Source of the DNA: Chloroflexota bacterium
GTDB taxonomy: Bacteria; Chloroflexota; Anaerolineae; JAAEKA01
Assembly (NCBI GenBank): GCA_029558955.1
Contig: JAKQCW010000120.1
Span: 1 to 34,682 of the forward strand
DNA: 34,682 nucleotides
Reading direction: 5' to 3'
Shown here one piece after another: positions 16,409 to 25,915 of the stretch. A model generated the notes under the pieces. It searched no databases, was not told where the DNA came from, and saw nothing but the letters and a program-made list of their open reading frames with translations. The position numbers and the translations under genes were made by a program. Positions within the stretch are counted from its first letter, which is position 1. The number at the start of each line of letters is the position of its first letter.

Positions 16409-16834
16409 TTAGCGCTTGGTGTACTGCGGAGCCTTGCGGGCGCGCTTGAGGCCGGCCTTCTTGCGTTCCTTCTCGCGCGGGTCGCGGGTCAGGAAGCCGC
16501 CGCGCCGCATCAGCGGTCGCAGGCGCTGCTCAGGCTGGCTGATGTCATCATCGCGGTGTGAGATGGCGCGTGCAATGCCCATGCTCACCGCGCCGGCCTG
16601 GCCGCCGACGCCGCCGCCCTGCACCTTGACCGAGACGTTCATGCTGTCGCGCAGCCCGGCGGTCTCCAGCGGCAGAGCAGCCGCGCGCTGGTCCGCGACG
16701 CGGGTGAAGTACTCTTCCATGGGCAGGTCGTTGACCGTGAACTTGCCGGTGCCGGGATAGAGCCGCACGCGCGCCGAGGCACGCTTGCGCCGGCCAAGGC
16801 CCTGGTAGTACTGCAAATCCTTCTCTGTGTCCAT
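16409..16834 (-). CDS. rpsI: 30S ribosomal protein S9 (uS9)
   Basis: 141 aa. Family blocks GRRKRASARVRLYPGTGKF and GGGVGGQAGAVSMGIARAI are present, with the basic tail ending QYTKR. That tail reaches the P-site tRNA in the 30S head. Start 16834 is preceded by GAGGAG about 10 bases upstream; the open frame continues to 16867 without support. It follows rplM by 53 bases, the usual L13-S9 pair. Confidence 0.96.
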   Translation of the reverse strand: MDTEKDLQYYQGLGRRKRASARVRLYPGTGKFTVNDLPMEEYFTRVADQRAAALPLETAGLRDSMNVSVKVQGGGVGGQAGAVSMGIARAISHRDDDISQPEQRLRPLMRRGGFLTRDPREKERKKAGLKRARKAPQYTKR

Positions 16835-16887
16835 GTCTTTCTGTCTCCTCTGGCGGGGCCTGGTCAACCGACCAGCCCGGGCGAGCG

Positions 16888-17316
16888 CTACATCGTCAAC
16901 GGCTTGGGCTGCTGCGCCTCGTGCGGGTGGCCCGGCGTCGCATAAACCTTGAGCTTCTTGATCATCTGGCGGCCGAGGCGGTTCTTGGGCAGCATGCCGC
17001 GCACGGCGAAACGGATCACCCGGTCGGGGTGCCGGTCGAGCTGATCGCGCAGCGAGATCTCCTTCAGGCCGCCCGGATAGCCGGAATGGCGATAGTAGAA
17101 CTTCTGATCCAGCTTGCGGCCGGTCACGCGCACCTTGTGGGCGTTGATCACCACCACAAAGTCGCCAGTGTCCATGTGCGGCGAATAGATCGGCTTATGT
17201 TTGCCCTTGAGCACGGCGGCGATCTGCGTGGCCAGCCGTCCCAGGGTCATGCCCGTCGCGTCGATGACAAACCACTCGCGCTTGATATCCTCGGGCTTGG
17301 TTGAATATGTTCTCAC
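16888..17316 (-). CDS. rplM: 50S ribosomal protein L13 (uL13), GTG start
   Basis: 142 aa. The signature is [21 protein letters not shown], then [13 protein letters not shown]. It is an early 50S assembly protein. The start is GTG at 17316 with AGGAGA 6 bases upstream; the open frame to 17403 adds a non-conserved extension. It lies between truA and rpsI. Confidence 0.95.
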   Translation of the reverse strand: MRTYSTKPEDIKREWFVIDATGMTLGRLATQIAAVLKGKHKPIYSPHMDTGDFVVVINAHKVRVTGRKLDQKFYYRHSGYPGGLKEISLRDQLDRHPDRVIRFAVRGMLPKNRLGRQMIKKLKVYATPGHPHEAQQPKPLTM

Positions 17317-17336
17317 GTCGGTTCTCCTGTGCTTAC

Positions 17337-18158
17337 TTACCGATCGTCCTGCGCAGGGCTGCCGCTCGGCAGCCCTGCCTGGTACTTGACCTCGACCAAA
17401 CACAGCCCACAGGCTGGCGCAGGGCCGGCCGCCTGAGACCGATCCCGCGCGGCCAGCACCTGGCTGACGTTCTCAACGCTGCGCCATCCGGCGCCTGCTT
17501 CCAACAACGTGGCCACCACCGTCCGCACCATCCGGCGCAGAAAAGCGTTGGCCTCGATCTCGAAGACCAGCAACGCGCCCTCTCGGCGCCAACCGGCCCG
17601 CATGACCTCACGCACGGTGCTTTCGCCCTGCGTCGGCCGGCCAAAGCTGGCGAAGTCATGGCTGCCGATCAGCACGGCCGCGGCCTGGTTCATCCGCTCC
17701 ACGTCCAGCGGTCGCGGCTCGTGATGCGTGTAGCGCCGGTGCAGGGGGGAGCGCCAGGGCGCAGTCCACACGGTGTAGCGGTAGACCCGGCTGCGGGCGC
17801 TGAAACGGGGATGAAAACCCGGGTCAGCAACCTCAGCCAGTTGACGCACCGCGATGTCCGGCGGCAGCAGCACGTTCCAGGCTCGCTCCAGATCTGCCAG
17901 GCTGTGCCGCCACACCACATCGGCGGCGATCACCTGACCCTCGGCATGGACGCCGGCATCGGTGCGTCCGGCGTAGCGGATGCGGCAGGGCTGTCCGGTC
18001 AGGCGTAGCAAGACCTGCTCCAGCGCGCCCTGCACCGATGGCTTGTTGGCCAGGATCTGGAAGCCGTGGTAGGCGCCGCCGTCATAGGCGACCAGCGCAC
18101 GGATCGGCAGCCGGGGCTGGGAGTCGTCCGCTGCGGGCGGCGCGGGCTGGGTGGTCGT
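17337..18158 (-). CDS. truA: tRNA pseudouridine synthase A, non-standard start codon
   Basis: 273 aa if read from ACG at 18158. TruA makes pseudouridine at tRNA positions 38-40. The N-terminal signature [10 protein letters not shown] and the catalytic [10 protein letters not shown] (D67 in this numbering) are both present. The frame from an in-frame TGA at 18174-18176 to the signature has no ATG, GTG or TTG. GGAGGA at 18167-18172 is 8 bases before ACG, so ACG (or an ATG miscalled or mutated by one base) is the best start. CTG at 18110 (257 aa) is the alternative. The first GTG (18035) would delete the conserved N-terminus. It begins 4 bases after rplQ. Confidence 0.85.
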   Translation of the reverse strand, partial: TTTQPAPPAADDSQPRLPIRALVAYDGGAYHGFQILANKPSVQGALEQVLLRLTGQPCRIRYAGRTDAGVHAEGQVIAADVVWRHSLADLERAWNVLLPPDIAVRQLAEVADPGFHPRFSARSRVYRYTVWTAPWRSPLHRRYTHHEPRPLDVERMNQAAAVLIGSHDFASFGRPTQGESTVREVMRAGWRREGALLVFEIEANAFLRRMVRTVVATLLEAGAGWRSVENVSQVLAARDRSQAAGPAPACGLCLVEVKYQAGLPSGSPAQDDR

Positions 18159-18162
18159 TGGC

Positions 18163-18531
18163 CTATTCCTCCATCAGCTCGATCTGCACCATCTCGGCGC
18201 CGTCGCCCTTGCGCGGCCCCAGCTTGGTCAGACGAACATAGCCGCCCGGGCGGCCGGCATAGCGCGGCGCCAGCTCGTTGAACAGCTTGCGCACGATGGC
18301 CGGGTCGTTCAGCCGCGCCATGGCCAGGCGTTGGGCATGCACCCGGTTTTCCTGCTGGCCATTTTTGGCCAGCGTGATCAGCTTCTCAGCCAGCGGGCGA
18401 ATCGACTTGGCCTTGGCCTCGGTGGTGTGAATGACTTCGTGCGCGAACAACTCTTTAGTCAGGTTACGGAACAACGCCTTGCGCTGGCCGCTGTTGCGAC
18501 CCAGCTGGCGACCTGCTCTTCTGTGTCTCAT
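18163..18531 (-). CDS. rplQ: 50S ribosomal protein L17 (bL17)
   Basis: 122 aa. The N-terminus MRHRRAGRQLGRNSGQRKA and NLTKELFAHEVIHTTEAKAK are typical of L17, and the C-terminal GYVRLTKLGPRKGDGAEMVQIEL is complete. AGGAGAAG lies 5 bases before the ATG. It sits between rpoA and truA as in many bacteria. Its last codons contain the apparent ribosome-binding site of truA. Confidence 0.97.
   Translation of the reverse strand: MRHRRAGRQLGRNSGQRKALFRNLTKELFAHEVIHTTEAKAKSIRPLAEKLITLAKNGQQENRVHAQRLAMARLNDPAIVRKLFNELAPRYAGRPGGYVRLTKLGPRKGDGAEMVQIELMEE
18167..18172 (-). promoter_or_regulatory. Ribosome-binding site that points to an ACG start for truA
   Basis: GGAGGA on the minus strand, inside the last codons of rplQ (ATGGAGGAATAG). 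It is 8 bases upstream of an in-frame ACG at 18158. No standard start codon lies within range in the truA frame. Confidence 0.65.
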
Positions 18532-18592
18532 GGGAACTTCTCCTAGTGCTGCTGGCAACGGAGACCTTGACGGCCCCGCTGGCGCCAGGCAA

Positions 18593-19669
18593 TCATCCAG
18601 ACTCGCCGCCTGAGGTCATGGCTGCCAGCAGGGCATCGACATCGATATCGATGCTGGAGTCGTCGCCCAACTCCTGCTCTTCCGGCGCCTGATCCGCAGG
18701 CAAGGACTCGGCCGCCGCCTGCGCTGGCAGCCTGACATACTCGAGGAAGCCTTTGGCCTGGAGCTGATCCATCAACTCGTCCAGCGATTTCTGGCCGAAG
18801 TTGCGGATGCTCAACAGCGCCTCAGGGCCCTTTTCCAGACGCTGGATGACCTCGCCTACCTTGACGATGCTTGCCCGTTTCAGGCAATTGTAGGCGCGCA
18901 CCGAAAGCTCCAGATCCTCGATGGGCACCTCGAAGACGTGCGCGGGAATCGATTCGCTCGGCATTTCCTCAGCGACCACGGGCGCGACCTCAACCCCGGC
19001 GATCAGCGACAGGTGCTGCAAGAGCAGCTTGGCCGCCTCGCTCAAGGCATCTTCCGGCTCGATGGTGCCATCGGTCCAGATCTCCATGACCAGCCGGTCG
19101 AAGTCCGTCTGCTGGCCGATGCGGGCGCGCTCTACGTGGAAGGAGGCCTTGCGCACCGGGTTGAAGATGGCATCCACCGGGATCTCGCCCAGCGGCACCC
19201 GACCGCGCTCTTCGGCCGGGGAATAGCCCCGCCCGCGGCGGACGACCAGCTCGACGAACAGATCCACGTCGTTGCTGTCTGCCGTCAGCAGCAACAGGTC
19301 GGGGTTGATGATCTCGATCTCAGGCGGGCAGACCAGGTCGCTGGCCGTCACCGGGCCTTCGGCGTTGACCTGCAAGCTGATGCGCATGGGGTCGTTGCTG
19401 ACGCTCTTGACGCGCAGTTGCTTGACGTTGAGAATGAACGCGGTTGTGTCCTCGCGCACATGGGGAATCGGCGAAAACTCGTGATGCACACCCTCGATGC
19501 GCACCGAACTCACCGCCGCGCCTGTCAGCGAGGAGAGCAGCACGCGACGCAGCGCATTGCCCAGCGTCACGCCATAGCCGCTTTCCAAAGGCCCGATGAC
19601 AAAGCGGCTATACTGCTTTGACTTGGCCTCGCACTCGATTTTTGGTAGAACAATGCTCAAATTAAGCAA
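18593..19669 (-). CDS. rpoA: RNA polymerase alpha subunit, TTG start
   Basis: 358 aa. The N-terminal domain (about 1-235) carries YGVTLGNALRRVLLSSLTG for dimerisation and beta binding. The C-terminal domain (about 258-315, ELSVRAYNCLKRASI ... SIRNFGQKSLDEL) contacts UP elements and activators. An acidic tail follows (EEQELGDDSSIDIDVDALL), making it about 30 residues longer than the E. coli subunit. The start is TTG at 19669 with GGAGG about 8 bases upstream; no ATG is available nearby. It lies between rpsD and rplQ. Confidence 0.97.
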   Translation of the reverse strand: MLNLSIVLPKIECEAKSKQYSRFVIGPLESGYGVTLGNALRRVLLSSLTGAAVSSVRIEGVHHEFSPIPHVREDTTAFILNVKQLRVKSVSNDPMRISLQVNAEGPVTASDLVCPPEIEIINPDLLLLTADSNDVDLFVELVVRRGRGYSPAEERGRVPLGEIPVDAIFNPVRKASFHVERARIGQQTDFDRLVMEIWTDGTIEPEDALSEAAKLLLQHLSLIAGVEVAPVVAEEMPSESIPAHVFEVPIEDLELSVRAYNCLKRASIVKVGEVIQRLEKGPEALLSIRNFGQKSLDELMDQLQAKGFLEYVRLPAQAAAESLPADQAPEEQELGDDSSIDIDVDALLAAMTSGGESG

Positions 19670-19787
19670 GAGTCACCCTCCTCTGGCTGCACTGCGCCAC
19701 CGAGCGCGCGCAACCGTCTGGCAAACAAAGCGATGCCCGACGGCGGCCTGCGCACGGCTGGCGACAACACAGCCAGACGCTGCAACT

Positions 19788-19831
19788 CCTTGCTGCCAGA
19801 GCAGTCTACAACGACAGCTCCGGCAGCAAGG
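19788..19831. repeat. Hairpin between rpsD and rpoA
   Basis: 15-base-pair stem with one mismatch (19788-19802 with 19817-19831; CCTTGCTGCC against GGCAGCAAGG) and a 14-base loop. It has no T-run. It occupies the 169-base rpsD-rpoA spacer; I see nothing else there. Confidence 0.75.
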
Positions 19832-19838
19832 GGTCGGA

Positions 19839-20474
<636 letters not shown>

Positions 20475-20535
20475 GTTACTGCCTCCTGTGCATGGTTCTG
20501 GAGAGGTTTACGGCTTGGCGACCTTCGTCCCTCTC

Positions 20536-20562
20536 AAAAAAAGTTCAGCCGGCCACGCCGGC
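20536..20562 (-). terminator. Possible attenuator between rpsK and rpsD
   Basis: On the minus strand a GCCGG/CCGGC stem (20562-20548) is followed after five bases by seven T residues (20542-20536). The stem is short and the gap to the T-run is not ideal, so partial termination is inferred only. Confidence 0.4.
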
Positions 20563-20571
20563 CTCAGGGCG

Positions 20572-20970
20572 CTAGACGCGGCGCCTCTTGGGCGGGCGGC
20601 AGCCGTTGTGCGGCAGGGGGGTCACGTCAGTGATGCTGGTGACCTTCATGCCCGCGGCCTGCAGCGAGCGAATCGCCGACTCGCGACCGGGGCCAGGCCC
20701 CTTGACGAACACATCGACCTCGCGCATCCCCATGTCCATCGCCTGCCGGGCAGTGGCGCTGGCGGCCAACTGAGCCGCATAGGGAGTGCTCTTGCGCGAA
20801 CCCTTGAAGCCCACGCTGCCCGAGCTGCTCCACGCCACCGTGTTGCCCTGCGGATCGGTGACTGTCACGATGGTATTGTTGAAGCTGGCCTGGATGTGCG
20901 CCTGGCCATGGGGCACAGTCCGCTTTTCACGACGTGGCCCACGCCGTACCGTGCGTCTTGGCTTTGCCAT
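20572..20970 (-). CDS. rpsK: 30S ribosomal protein S11 (uS11)
   Basis: 132 aa. [40 protein letters not shown] and the C-terminal [19 protein letters not shown] are the family blocks. S11 lies on the 30S platform near the Shine-Dalgarno helix. ATG at 20970. It is about 90 bases downstream of rpsM, with a hairpin in the spacer. Confidence 0.97.
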   Translation of the reverse strand: MAKPRRTVRRGPRREKRTVPHGQAHIQASFNNTIVTVTDPQGNTVAWSSSGSVGFKGSRKSTPYAAQLAASATARQAMDMGMREVDVFVKGPGPGRESAIRSLQAAGMKVTSITDVTPLPHNGCRPPKRRRV

Positions 20971-21015
20971 GTATCTCTCTTGCTCCTTGACTTGCTATCA
21001 AAGGTTGGCGCTGAA

Positions 21016-21046
21016 GGTTGCCAACTGTTCCAAAAAGCTGGCAACC
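21016..21046. repeat. Hairpin GGTTGCCA/TGGCAACC between rpsM and rpsK
   Basis: 8-base perfect arms (21016-21023 and 21039-21046). The same AGGTTGCCA arm recurs in the hairpin at 34542-34574, so the two belong to one small family. Confidence 0.65.
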
Positions 21047-21060
21047 CTGCGGGCCAAATA

Positions 21061-21438
21061 TTACTTGCGAGCTCGCTTCTTGCCGGGCACCGTCTTGCGC
21101 GCGCCGCGCTTGGTGCGGGCGTTGGTGCGGGTGCGCTGGCCACGACTGGGCAGACTCAGGCGGTGTCGCATGCCGCGATAGGCGTTGATTTCCTGCAGCC
21201 GCTTGATGTTCATGCTGACCTCGCGGCGCAGATCACCCTCGACCTGGTATTCCCGGTCGATGGTCTCGCGCAGCTTGGCCACGTCGGCTTCGCTGAGATC
21301 GCGGATGCGCACGCTCTCGTTGATGCTGAGCTTGCGCAGAATCTCGGCGCTGGTTGCGGGGCCGATCCCGTAGATGTAGGTTAGCCCGACCACGACGCGC
21401 TTGTCGCGTGGCAGGTCAACACCGGCAATACGTGCCAT
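21061..21438 (-). CDS. rpsM: 30S ribosomal protein S13 (uS13)
   Basis: 125 aa. [31 protein letters not shown] and the C-terminal [14 protein letters not shown] are family blocks; the basic tail contacts P-site tRNA. ATG at 21438. It follows rpmJ by 12 bases. Confidence 0.97.
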   Translation of the reverse strand: MARIAGVDLPRDKRVVVGLTYIYGIGPATSAEILRKLSINESVRIRDLSEADVAKLRETIDREYQVEGDLRREVSMNIKRLQEINAYRGMRHRLSLPSRGQRTRTNARTKRGARKTVPGKKRARK

Positions 21439-21450
21439 ATTCTCGCTCCT

Positions 21451-21564
21451 TTAGCCCTGGCGCTGCTTGTGCCGGGGGTTCGTGCAAATTACCCGCACCA
21501 CACCGTGGCGCTTGATGATCTTGCAGTTCTCGCAACGTCGCTTGACTGAAGGCTTCACTTTCAT
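21451..21564 (-). CDS. rpmJ: 50S ribosomal protein L36 (bL36), zinc form
   Basis: 37 aa, [20 protein letters not shown] to a terminal PRHKQRQG. Zinc ligands C11, C14, C27 and H32 are all present. The sequence around the 21564 ATG reads as a perfect L36 N-terminus, and GGAGAG lies upstream. It sits between map and rpsM, its usual place except that infA, normally upstream, is missing. Confidence 0.96.
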   Translation of the reverse strand: MKVKPSVKRRCENCKIIKRHGVVRVICTNPRHKQRQG

Positions 21565-21634
21565 GTCTGCTTCTCTCCTTTGCGTAGCGCCGCCTGGGCC
21601 GCTTCCGATGGCTCTCGGCCGCCGGCCCGCGGCT

Positions 21635-22462
21635 CTACAGCTTCGTCAACACTTCAGCCTCACCATCGGTGATGGCGATGGTGTGTTCAAAGTGCGCCGA
21701 CAGCCGCCCATCGGCCGTCGAAACTGTCCATTGGTCGTTCTGCAACTCCGTCTGCCAGGTGCCGGCGTTGACCATCGGCTCCAGCGCGAAGGTCATGCCC
21801 AGCGCCAACTTGCGGTTCATGGCTGGATAGACGCGGGCCGCCTCCGAGCGATCAGGCACGTAGTTCAGAATCTGCGGCTCTTCGTGCATCTTGCGGCCCA
21901 CGCCATGGCTGGTGTACTCACGCACCACCGCAAAGCCGCGGCTCTCGGCATAGTCCTGCACAGCCCGCGTGACGTCGATGAAGCGCTTGTCGGTCCGCGC
22001 CTGGGCGATGCCGGCCCACAGGCTGCCTTCGGTGGCCTCCAGCAGCCGCTGCGCCTCGCCGTTGACCTGCCCCACCGGGTAGGTCCAGCCCGAGTCGCCG
22101 ACAAAGCCCTTGTAGAGCACGCCGACATCGATGCTCAGCACGTCGCCGTTGTTCAGCACGCGCCGGCGGCTGGGAATGCCATGCACCAGCTCCTCGTTGA
22201 TCGAGGTGCAGATGGTGGCCGGGAAGGGCGGGCCGCCCTGCTTGGCGTTGGGATAGCCCACGAAGACCGGGATCGCGCCGTAGCCACGGATGATCTCGCC
22301 GGCCACTGCATCCAGATCAGCCGTGGTTGCGCCAGGCTGCACCAGCTCACGCAGACGAGCGTGGACTTCGGCAACGATCCGACCGGCTGACCGCATCAAC
22401 TCCAATTCCTGCGGCGACTTGATGCGAATGCCGCCGGTTCTGCGTGGCAAAGATAAGGTCAT
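21635..22462 (-). CDS. map: Type I methionine aminopeptidase
   Basis: 275 aa. It removes the initiator methionine from new proteins. The five metal ligands are D112, D123, H186, E228 and E259 ([39 protein letters not shown]), and H94 is the substrate histidine. The start ATG at 22462 overlaps the adk stop as ATGA, so translation is probably coupled. The adk-map order is standard for the spc cluster. Confidence 0.97.
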   Translation of the reverse strand: MTLSLPRRTGGIRIKSPQELELMRSAGRIVAEVHARLRELVQPGATTADLDAVAGEIIRGYGAIPVFVGYPNAKQGGPPFPATICTSINEELVHGIPSRRRVLNNGDVLSIDVGVLYKGFVGDSGWTYPVGQVNGEAQRLLEATEGSLWAGIAQARTDKRFIDVTRAVQDYAESRGFAVVREYTSHGVGRKMHEEPQILNYVPDRSEAARVYPAMNRKLALGMTFALEPMVNAGTWQTELQNDQWTVSTADGRLSAHFEHTIAITDGEAEVLTKL

Positions 22463-23136
22463 TGATCTGCTAACACTGGCCGGATGACGTCCAACAGCGT
22501 CTGCCTGACCACCTCGATGGCTTGGCTGCCGTCGATGAACGTCGTCAGTCCGTGGGCGTAGTAGTAGCCAATCAACGGCGAAGTCTGCTTGTAGTAGACG
22601 TAGAGCCGGTTGTGTACCGTCTCAGGCGAGTCATCCGAGCGCTGGTACAGCTCGCCGCCGCACACGTCGCATACGCCTTCGACGCGGGAGGGGTTGAACT
22701 GCACATGGTAGGTCGCGCCGCAACTGCGGCAGACCCGCCGACCGGTCAGTCGCGCGATCAGCTCGTCATCGTCCACGGTCAGCACGGGGGCCAGGTTGAT
22801 CTGGCTTCCCTGCGCCGTCAGCATGGCATCCAGGGCGCTGGCCTGCTGCAAGGTGCGGGGGAAGCCATCCAGAATGGCGCCCCGGGCGCAGTCTGATCGC
22901 TGCATGCGATCCTGCACCATGCGAATGGTGACTTCATCAGGCACCAACTCGCCGCGGTCCATGTAGCTCTTGGCCAGCAGGCCCAGCTCAGTTTGATTTT
23001 TCAGGTTCTCGCGAAACAAGTCGCCCGAGGAGACCTGCTTCAGCCCTAGTTCCTTCTCCAGCATGGCCGCCTGGGTGCCTTTGCCGGCGCCGGGGGGCCC
23101 GATGAAGATCAGATAGACGGGATGCGGTGACGCCAT
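22459..23136 (-). CDS. adk: Adenylate kinase, zinc-LID form
   Basis: 225 aa. It interconverts ATP + AMP with 2 ADP. The P-loop is GPPGAGKGT (13-21), the AMP site includes LDGFPRT, and a long LID carries four cysteines (C136, C139, C156, C159) that bind zinc. Two close ATGs exist; 23136 has GGAGG 7 bases upstream, while at 23142 the same site is only one base away. It lies between secY and map. Confidence 0.96.
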   Translation of the reverse strand: MASPHPVYLIFIGPPGAGKGTQAAMLEKELGLKQVSSGDLFRENLKNQTELGLLAKSYMDRGELVPDEVTIRMVQDRMQRSDCARGAILDGFPRTLQQASALDAMLTAQGSQINLAPVLTVDDDELIARLTGRRVCRSCGATYHVQFNPSRVEGVCDVCGGELYQRSDDSPETVHNRLYVYYKQTSPLIGYYYAHGLTTFIDGSQAIEVVRQTLLDVIRPVLADQ

Positions 23137-23193
23137 TGTCATACCTCCCAAGGGAACTGAGCGACTGCGGTCGCTCACCGTGCGGGCGCCGGA

Positions 23194-24504
23194 CTAGCGG
23201 ATGAAACCCTCGTAGTGGCGCATCAAGAGCTGCGCCTCCAGCTGTTTCATGGTGTCCAGCACCACACCCACGACGATCAGCAGACCAGAGCTGGAGATCA
23301 GCAGCTGGGTGTTGCTCGTCAGATCGCCGCCAGTCACCAGGCTCACCAGCCAGGGCAGGATGGCGATGCCGCCCAGGAAGATCGCGCCGACGAGGGTGAT
23401 GCGGCTCATCACCGCGTTCAGATAGTCCTCGGTGCGCTTGCCGGGCCGGATGCCTGGCACAAAGCCGCCCTGCTTCTGCAGGTTCTCGGCCAGATTCTGC
23501 TCCCGGAAGATCACATCGGTGTAGAAGTAGGTGAAGCCGATGACCAGGAAGAAGTACAGGATCCAATAGACCGTGCTGCCGGGGTTGAAGGTGGTGGCAA
23601 AGAAAGTTGCGATGCTGCCGATGACACCTTCGACGTTCTGGAAGTAGCTGGCGATGGTGCCAGGGAAGAGCAGCAAGCTCTGGGCAAAGATGATCGGAAT
23701 CATGCCGGCGGTGTTAACGCGCAGCGGGATGTAGGTGCTTTGCCCACCGGTCTGCATCAACCGGTTGCCGCGCATTACCCGCACGCGCTTGCCATATTGC
23801 ACCAGAATGCGCCGCTGTCCCTCCAGCACGATGACGATCACCAACATCGTGATCACCGTCACCAGGATGAAGAGCACCAAGGTCAGGTATTGCCGCGTCT
23901 CCAGCAGCTGTCCGATGTTAGAGGGCAACTGCGAGACGATGCCGCCGAAGATGATCAGCGAGATGCCGTTGCCGATGCCCTGTTCGGTGATCAACTGACC
24001 CAGCCACATGGCGAACATGGTGCCAGCCACCAGCGAGATCAGAATGGTCAGCGAGCTCAGCATCGCGCCGCCGCCGAAGCCGAAGCCGGGCAGTGCGCCG
24101 GCCCGCTGCAAGATCGTGGCTTGGCCAAAAGCCTGCAGCAGCGCCAGCGGGATGGTCATCAGAATGGTGATCTGATTCATCTTCTGCCGGCCCTGATCCC
24201 CCTCCTGGCTGAGCGCCTTCAGGGAGGGAATGATCGGGATCAACAACTGAAGGATAATGGTGGCCGTGATGTAGGGGTAAACACCCATCGCCATGACCGA
24301 GAAGTTCTCCAGCGCGCCGCCGGACATCAGGTTCAAGAAGCCCAGCAAGGCGTTCTGGCTGAAGAGCTGGTCGAGCACCTGGGAATTGACGCCCGGCACC
24401 GGCACGGCGGCCGCGGCCCGGTAGATGGCGAGAATGCCCAGCGTGACCAGAATCTTCTTGCGCAGGTCAGGCAGGCGCATGGCGTTGCGCACGGCAGTGA
24501 TCAT
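23194..24504 (-). CDS. secY: Protein translocase subunit SecY
   Basis: 436 aa with about ten membrane helices; it forms the channel for protein export. It contains the plug/TM2 region SGGALENFSVMAMGVYPYI, the cytoplasmic KRVRVMRGNRLMQTGGQ loop and the C-terminal GFVPGIRPGKRTEDYL. Start 24504 has AGGAGG 10 bases upstream. The frame runs upstream through a hairpin and is not coding there. It follows rplO as in the classic spc operon. Confidence 0.97.
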   Translation of the reverse strand: MITAVRNAMRLPDLRKKILVTLGILAIYRAAAAVPVPGVNSQVLDQLFSQNALLGFLNLMSGGALENFSVMAMGVYPYITATIILQLLIPIIPSLKALSQEGDQGRQKMNQITILMTIPLALLQAFGQATILQRAGALPGFGFGGGAMLSSLTILISLVAGTMFAMWLGQLITEQGIGNGISLIIFGGIVSQLPSNIGQLLETRQYLTLVLFILVTVITMLVIVIVLEGQRRILVQYGKRVRVMRGNRLMQTGGQSTYIPLRVNTAGMIPIIFAQSLLLFPGTIASYFQNVEGVIGSIATFFATTFNPGSTVYWILYFFLVIGFTYFYTDVIFREQNLAENLQKQGGFVPGIRPGKRTEDYLNAVMSRITLVGAIFLGGIAILPWLVSLVTGGDLTSNTQLLISSSGLLIVVGVVLDTMKQLEAQLLMRHYEGFIR

Positions 24505-24528
24505 GTTGGGAAAACCTCCTGGATCAAG

Positions 24529-24595
24529 CACCTGGCTGGCCCCCTCGCCGCCACGGCCGCGTCGGCGGCCGCGTGGCAAGGGCCACAGCCAGGTG
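24529..24595. repeat. Two-part hairpin between rplO and secY
   Basis: Outer stem CACCTGGCTG (24529-24538) with CAGCCAGGTG (24586-24595), extended by GGCCC/GGGCC. An inner stem lies around GCCGC/GCGGC (24556-24571). It fills the 103-base spacer. No T-run follows, so regulation or RNA processing is more likely than termination. Confidence 0.75.
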
Positions 24596-24607
24596 GGACA
24601 GACCGTC

Positions 24608-25057
24608 TTAGACCGTGATGATCTCCACCGTGCCGCCGGCAGCTACGATCTTTTTCTGAGCAGCCTGGGACACCCGGTGCGCCTTGACCGTGAGTGGTCG
24701 GTCGATATCGCCTTCGGCCAAAATGGCCACGCGATCGGTCGCCTTCTTGATGATGCCGGCCGAGGCCAGCGTCTCGGGCGAGACCTCGCTGTCGGCCGCG
24801 AACCCTTCCAGCCGCGCCAGATTGACCGGCTGGAACTCGACGCGCCAGATGTTGGTGAAGCCGCGCAGGTGGGGCAGGCGGCGCACCAAGGGGAGCTGGC
24901 CGCCTTCAAAGTAGGGGCGAACGCCGCCGCCGGCGCGGCTGTTCTGGCCTTTGGTGCCGCGGCCTGCGGTCTTGCCCTGGCCGGCAGCCGTGCCGCGGCC
25001 AACGCGCTTGCGGTTTTTCTTGGACCCGGAAGCGGGCTGCAGATCATGCAACTGCAT
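24608..25057 (-). CDS. rplO: 50S ribosomal protein L15 (uL15)
   Basis: 149 aa. MQLHDLQPASGSKKNRKRVG and the glycine/arginine-rich GRGTAAGQGKTAGRGTKGQ are the L15 N-terminal signature. The C-terminal half folds as the globular domain. AAGGAG is 6 bases before the ATG at 25057; a TTG two codons earlier is too close to that site. It starts 14 bases after rpmD. Confidence 0.96.
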   Translation of the reverse strand: MQLHDLQPASGSKKNRKRVGRGTAAGQGKTAGRGTKGQNSRAGGGVRPYFEGGQLPLVRRLPHLRGFTNIWRVEFQPVNLARLEGFAADSEVSPETLASAGIIKKATDRVAILAEGDIDRPLTVKAHRVSQAAQKKIVAAGGTVEIITV

Positions 25058-25071
25058 GGTCAACTCCTTAG

Positions 25072-25281
25072 CTATGCCACAACCTCGACCTCCACCAGAT
25101 GACCGATGCTGTCGATCATCCCGCGGATGGCCGGGTTATTGACCTGTTCTACCGTATCGCCGAGCCGGCGCAGCCCCAACGCCTGAACCGTGCGCTTCTG
25201 GCTCTTCTCATAGCCGATCGCGCTGCGGACGTAGGTGATGCGCACAGCCTTGGCTGTGGGGTCGATATTCTTAGTTTGCAT
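25072..25281 (-). CDS. rpmD: 50S ribosomal protein L30 (uL30)
   Basis: 69 aa. [20 protein letters not shown] and [20 protein letters not shown] are the family blocks. The ATG at 25281 lies inside the end of rpsE, an 11-base overlap that suggests coupled translation. GGAG is 5 bases upstream. Confidence 0.96.
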   Translation of the reverse strand: MQTKNIDPTAKAVRITYVRSAIGYEKSQKRTVQALGLRRLGDTVEQVNNPAIRGMIDSIGHLVEVEVVA

Positions 25282-25846
25282 TTCGGCTCCAGAAAGGCAT
25301 GACGCTGTTCACCGGCTTGCCGCGCCGCTGCGCCTCGATGGCCGGGTCCTTGAGCGAGGTCAGGCCCTTGTAGGTGGCCCGCACCACGTTCAGGATGTTG
25401 GCGCTGCCCATGGACTTGGTCAGGATGTCCTTGATGCCGGCTGCTTCCACCACCGCGCGCACGCCGCCGCCGGCGATGACGCCGGTGCCGGGGGAGGCGG
25501 GCTTCAGCAGCACCTTGGCCGCGCTGTAGTCCGCCACGATCTCATGGGGGATGGTGCTGCCCAGCATGGGAATCTTGCGCATGTTGCGCCGGGCCCGGTC
25601 GCCGCCCTTGCGGATCGCCTCGGGCACCTCGCGCGCCTTGCCCACGCCCACACCCACGCTGCCGTTGTTGTCGCCCACGACCACGACCGCCCGAAAGGCG
25701 AAGCGGCGGCCGCCCTTGACGACCTTGGCCGTGCGCGCCAGGTGGACGACGCGCTCGTCCAGTTCCTCGCGTTCCTCGACCTCGCGCGGTCGCTGTTGTC
25801 TTTTTCGCTGTTGTTGCTGTTGCTGTTGCTGTTGCTGTGCTGGCAT
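25271..25846 (-). CDS. rpsE: 30S ribosomal protein S5 (uS5) with N-terminal polyglutamine
   Basis: 191 aa. The N-terminus has ten consecutive glutamines (residues 4-13), then a charged stretch, then the double-stranded-RNA-binding domain ([19 protein letters not shown]) and the C-terminal domain ([20 protein letters not shown]). S5 affects decoding accuracy. AGGAGG lies 4 bases before the ATG at 25846. The glutamine run is encoded mainly by alternating CAG/CAA codons, a hexanucleotide repeat that could change length. Confidence 0.96.
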   Translation of the reverse strand: MPAQQQQQQQQQQRKRQQRPREVEEREELDERVVHLARTAKVVKGGRRFAFRAVVVVGDNNGSVGVGVGKAREVPEAIRKGGDRARRNMRKIPMLGSTIPHEIVADYSAAKVLLKPASPGTGVIAGGGVRAVVEAAGIKDILTKSMGSANILNVVRATYKGLTSLKDPAIEAQRRGKPVNSVMPFWSRNAN

Positions 25847-25915
25847 TATTCCTCCTGCTGAGCGCGCAGGGCGTGAAATCATGGTGCTATCGGGAAGCAA
25901 CCCGCCGGGGCGGGG

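Noticed and set aside
15411..16449. Plus-strand open frames through the 45-base repeats into the mogA region
   Set aside because: They arise because 45 is a multiple of three; they lack ribosome sites and family matches, and oppose mogA.
17337..18035. truA as a truncated pseudogene starting at GTG 18035
   Set aside because: The missing N-terminal signature [10 protein letters not shown] is encoded in frame just upstream, so the gene is whole and only the start codon is unusual.
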